From NCBI RefSeq assembly GCF_006517175.1, contig NZ_CP041186.1, forward strand, positions 3,871,074 through 3,935,073: DNA of 64,000 nucleotides, given 5' to 3'. This document shows positions 61,264 through 64,000 of this stretch, one piece after another. Both the position numbers and the translations under genes were made by a program. Under the pieces are notes generated by a model. That model saw only the letters and a program-made list of their open reading frames with translations. It had not been told where the DNA came from and did no database searches. Origin of the DNA: Persicimonas caeni. GTDB taxonomy: Bacteria > Myxococcota_A > Bradymonadia > Bradymonadales > Bradymonadaceae. Numbering within the stretch: position 1 is the first letter of the stretch; each line of letters opens with the position of its first letter.

Positions 61264-62610
61264 ATGCACAACTTCCCCACCCATTTTTGGCGCAAATTCC
61301 AAGACTACAAAGACCTGACCGCGCTGGCCACGGTCGACGAGCGCGGCAAGGTAGTCGAGGAGACGTATTGGGAGTGGACGCGTCGTGTACAACGGCTGGC
61401 CATTGCGCTGATGGACGCCGGCTTCGAGCCGGGTACGCGTATGGGCATGGTCGCTCCGAGCGGGCGCGAGTGGATCGACCTGGCGTTTGCGACCTGGCTG
61501 GTGGGCGGCTGCCTGGTGCCGATTCGTCCCGACCGCCAGCGCAGCACCACCTTGCGGGCGCTGGCGCGCACTGGCGCCGAGTGGATCGTGGTGCGTGATG
61601 CCGACGAGTGGGAGTACCTGCGCGGCAAGAATGGCAAGCTGCCGCCACATCTGCATTGGATCGCGCTCGAAGACAGCGCCGATTGGCCCGAGGCGTCCAG
61701 GTTTCACTCCCTCGAGGGGCTCGACGGGCACGGTCGCTCGCTGGCGGTGCGCGGGCGAGTCGACGACCTGGCCGAGGTGATCTACGGCGTCGATCGCGAC
61801 CAGCCGACGCTGGTCTTGTTCGACGCCAAGCTGGGCGACGACCCGCACGGGGCCTTCTTCACCGGCGAGAGCGTCGGGGAGATGCTCGAGTTGCTGGGCG
61901 ACGATCTCCAACTTAGGGACCACGATCGCCTGGCGACGACCCTCGAGTACGGCGTCTTCTCGTCGTGGCTGCTCACCGCCGCCACGCTGTTGCAGGGCTG
62001 CCAGGTCGCCACCGCCTCATCGAAGGGCGTGCTGCGCGCCAACCTGAACAAGCTTCTGCCCACCCGTCTCGTCTGCGGCCCGGCCTTCTTGGACGATCGC
62101 GCCAACCGTCTGCGTGACGAGATCGAAGAGTCCACCGAAGTGCTGCAGGCCGACGGTGGCGCCGCCGGTGGGCTGACCGGACTCCTGGGGCGTGTGAGCA
62201 AGGAGGCCGCCCGCCGGCTCTTCTTCGACCCGCTCAGCCGCCAATTCGGCGGCAAGCTCGACACCGTCTACCTGATCGGCGGAAGCCTCTCCGACGAAGT
62301 CACCGACGTCATCGATCGCACCGATCTCACCTTGTTGGGCGTCTGGGGCACGCCCGAGTGCGGGATCAGCCACATCGAGCGGCCCGGCGCGCGACGCCGG
62401 GGTTCGGTGGGACGCCCCGTGCAGGGCTACGCCTGCAAGATCGACGGCGCCAAGCGCGGCGAGCCCGGCGAGATCTTGATCCGCTCCGAGGTGCTCTTCG
62501 AGGGCTATTGGGATGGCGACGGGCCACGCACCGTCGACGCCAAGGGATGGCTGCATACCGGCACGCGCGGTCGCATCGAGAGCGGGTACTTGTACCTCCT
62601 TCCCGACTGA
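61264..62610 (+). CDS. degenerate AMP-binding (acyl-CoA ligase-like) protein
   Basis: 448 residues. Overall plan of long-chain acyl-CoA ligases is seen: TYWEWTRRVQRLAIALMDAGFEPG (A-type start), GMVAPSGREWIDLAFATWLVGG, EYGVFSSWLLTAATLLQGC, and GYACKIDGAKRGEPGEILIRSEVLFEGYW near the end with KGWLHTGTRGRI. The usual P-loop SGTTGxPKG is missing at the expected place (TLVLFDAKLGDDPHGAFF), and the A5 YGxTE motif is reduced to GVWGTPECG. The C-terminal domain with the catalytic Lys is absent, and the chain ends SGYLYLLPD. Length is about 150 residues short. Either a pseudoenzyme or a recent remnant; the frame is intact. Confidence 0.85.
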   Translation: MHNFPTHFWRKFQDYKDLTALATVDERGKVVEETYWEWTRRVQRLAIALMDAGFEPGTRMGMVAPSGREWIDLAFATWLVGGCLVPIRPDRQRSTTLRALARTGAEWIVVRDADEWEYLRGKNGKLPPHLHWIALEDSADWPEASRFHSLEGLDGHGRSLAVRGRVDDLAEVIYGVDRDQPTLVLFDAKLGDDPHGAFFTGESVGEMLELLGDDLQLRDHDRLATTLEYGVFSSWLLTAATLLQGCQVATASSKGVLRANLNKLLPTRLVCGPAFLDDRANRLRDEIEESTEVLQADGGAAGGLTGLLGRVSKEAARRLFFDPLSRQFGGKLDTVYLIGGSLSDEVTDVIDRTDLTLLGVWGTPECGISHIERPGARRRGSVGRPVQGYACKIDGAKRGEPGEILIRSEVLFEGYWDGDGPRTVDAKGWLHTGTRGRIESGYLYLLPD

Positions 62611-62749
62611 TACCTGCCATTTCCTGCCCAGTTCCCTTGCCATTGCTCAATTCGGGGTTTACAACTAGCCTCGACTTCCGCAGAATAGCGGCGGTTTAGA
62701 CCGGGCGGATTCGCCCCTGTACGTAGAAGAGTTTTTGAGGTTGAGAACA

Positions 62750-63001
62750 ATGGCTGACAAGCACGAAGAGCACGAAGGACCGATCCACCAGGCTGGCTGG
62801 GTTTTCTATCTCACCGTCGCCGTTTGTTACGCGGTGCTGGCCCTGGTCATGTTCGCCAAATGGTCGGCCGATAGTGCCGAGATCGCCGACATCGTCAACG
62901 TCTTCGCCATCCAAGCGGGCGTGCTCGCGGCGTTCATCGCAGTGTTCGGCGGCACCCTCTACCTCGCTAACAAGCTCGTCGGCGCCACCAGCGGCGATTG
63001 A
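62750..63001 (+). CDS. small membrane protein, two TM segments
   Basis: 83 residues from ATG 62750. Charged N-terminus (ADKHEEHEGPIHQ) followed by two membrane helices (VFYLTVAVCYAVLALVMFA, VNVFAIQAGVLAAFIAVFGGTLYLA) connected by a short polar turn. The size and plan recall small accessory subunits (cytochrome oxidase or ATP synthase-type), but nothing confirms this. It is upstream of hairpin element 4. Confidence 0.75.
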   Translation: MADKHEEHEGPIHQAGWVFYLTVAVCYAVLALVMFAKWSADSAEIADIVNVFAIQAGVLAAFIAVFGGTLYLANKLVGATSGD

Positions 63002-63266
63002 CGGCAGCGAAAGAGCGAAAGAGTAAAGAAGCGAAAGAGTAAAGAAGCGAAAGAGTAAAGAAGCGAAAGAGTAAAGAAGTAAAAAAGTGAAAGAGCAACA
63101 ACGGGCATTAGGCTCGCTGTTGCTCTTTTGCTTTTTCGCTCTTTTGCTTTTTCGCTCTTTCGCTTCTTCGCTCTTTCGCTTCTTCGCTCTCTTGCTTCTT
63201 CGCTCTTTTGCTTCTTCGCTCTTTTGCTTCTTCGCTCTTTTGCTTTTTCGCTCTTCTACCCGCTGC
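63002..63266. repeat. post-stop purine/pyrimidine hairpin element 4
   Basis: TGACGGCAGCGAAAGAGCG right at the stop, then tandem GCGAAAGAGTAAAGAA units (about 15 bp, four copies). The loop is AACAACGGGCATTAGGCTCG. A longer pyrimidine arm (CTCTTTTGCTTTTTCGCTCT, CTTCTTCGCTCTTTTGCT) ends just before the stop of convergent pssA. The pyrimidine arm is longer than the purine arm, so part stays single or has slipped. Confidence 0.85.
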
Positions 63267-63950
63267 TCACGGCTTCGGGATTTTGAGCGTGCCGCTGATC
63301 ATCGCGCAACCGCTCAAAAAGTACATCGTCGACAGCGGGTGCCAGCCCATGCCCAGGATCTCGACCGAGCCGAACCAGAAGTTGGCGCCGACCGCGCCCT
63401 GCGAGAACGCGATGACGAGGACGATCACCAGCACGATGCTCGTCGGGATCGGGGTGCCCTCGTAGTACTTGACCTTGCCGGAGGTCTCCTCGGTGAGTTC
63501 GGCTGCGGTGGCGTTGTAGCGGGCCAGACGGCTGATGCCGCAGGCGACGAAGAAGATGAGCACCGCCATGTCGAGTCCGCCGCGCATGCCCAGCGCCCAC
63601 GCCAGGACCGCCGGGGCGACGCCGAACGACACGATATCGGATAGGCTGTCGAGGTCGGGGCCGAGCATCGACTGCGCGCGGCGCCAGCGGGCCACGTAGC
63701 CGTCGAAGAAGTCCAAGATCAGCGCCACGGGCAGCAGGGCGAACGACACCCACAGATAGCCCACCTCGTGCTCGGAGGCGTAGCTGAGCGCCAAGAAGAT
63801 CGACGCGGTGCCACAGCTGGCGTTGCCCAGCGTGATCAGGTCGGCCAGCGAGAACTCGCGCAGCATCGAGAAGCGTCTTTTCTTCGCCTTTTCGCTTTCG
63901 GTGAGGGTGTTCGTCGGTGATTGCGCTGATTCTGGAGTGGTCTCGGACAT
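63267..63950 (-). CDS. pssA: CDP-diacylglycerol--serine O-phosphatidyltransferase
   Basis: 227 residues. The CDP-alcohol phosphatidyltransferase signature is complete: D-x-x-D-G-x-x-A-R in DFFDGYVARWRRAQSMLG, then P-D-L-D-S-L-S-D. Several membrane helices follow (FGVAPAVLAWALGMRGGLDMAVLIFF, TSIVLVIVLVIAFSQG). This is the type II enzyme for phosphatidylserine synthesis, the first step to phosphatidylethanolamine. psd is not visible in the window. N-terminal 25 residues are Ser/Thr/Glu-rich and precede the first helix. Its stop follows hairpin element 4. Confidence 0.94.
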   Translation of the reverse strand: MSETTPESAQSPTNTLTESEKAKKRRFSMLREFSLADLITLGNASCGTASIFLALSYASEHEVGYLWVSFALLPVALILDFFDGYVARWRRAQSMLGPDLDSLSDIVSFGVAPAVLAWALGMRGGLDMAVLIFFVACGISRLARYNATAAELTEETSGKVKYYEGTPIPTSIVLVIVLVIAFSQGAVGANFWFGSVEILGMGWHPLSTMYFLSGCAMISGTLKIPKP

Positions 63951-64000
63951 AAGCCGTCCCGGTCAAATTAACTACGACTGACCTCGGCGGGGGCAGCCTG

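Overview
The window is high-GC bacterial DNA. Gene content points to a deltaproteobacterial or Myxococcota-type organism, most likely close to the Bradymonadales: many lipoproteins whose signal peptide ends in a Cys followed by Asp/Glu/Ser/Gly-rich linkers, FG-GAP and thrombospondin-3 repeat proteins, giant Calx-beta-like repeat lipoproteins, an MglA-like GTPase, and a MYXO-CTERM-like C-terminal sorting signal. The lineage is an inference from content only. I saw no rRNA, tRNA or CRISPR array.

Layout. 1-2160: a cut-off PAP2-family gene, an unassigned structured RNA candidate with a strong terminator, a repeat-built hairpin and yebC. 2448-8802: lipoproteins, one of which is split by a complete IS3-family element (4162-5781). 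9070-14303: a Rip3-like site-2 protease, thiI with a rhodanese domain, and a hybrid histidine kinase. 14396-21456: a collagen-stalk lipoprotein, a LOG-family protein, an MscS channel, a small membrane protein, an MglA-like GTPase and an FG-GAP protein. 21614-22903: a REP-associated tyrosine transposase (RAYT) bracketed by inverted REP sequences, with two more REPs elsewhere in the window. 22944-29042: a minus-strand run with a metallophosphoesterase, an EcsC-domain protein, a CRTAC1/UnbV protein and a DUF2007-like protein. 29280-41331: mostly lipoproteins and hypotheticals, plus acireductone dioxygenase, a YqeY protein and a zinc-ribbon/TM/FGE-like protein. 41381-43817: a RimB-RimK-M14 deacylase operon. 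44030-44857: a sulfotransferase. 45185-57046: two paralogous giant lipoproteins built from 17 and 10 exact 112-residue repeats, with a HAD-phosphatase lipoprotein and a degenerate 42-bp tandem array between them. 57260-63001: deoC, a full aldehyde dehydrogenase, a second one that stops before the catalytic cysteine, a degenerate AMP-binding protein and a small membrane protein. 63267-63950: pssA.

The most unusual non-coding signal is a recurrent element placed immediately after stop codons. It starts with GGCAGC (or GGCGGC), continues as purine-rich microsatellite-like DNA, and is answered by a pyrimidine-rich complementary arm, so each copy can fold as a long hairpin (34691-34932, 35405-35570, 58161-58300, 63002-63266). 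yebC has an analogous hairpin built from a different unit (1266-1400). The RNA candidate at about 840-1253 and the RAYT/REP set are the other main targets. The deoC/aldehyde dehydrogenase cluster, with its truncated partner set between two copies of a palindromic repeat, is the most interesting metabolic locus.
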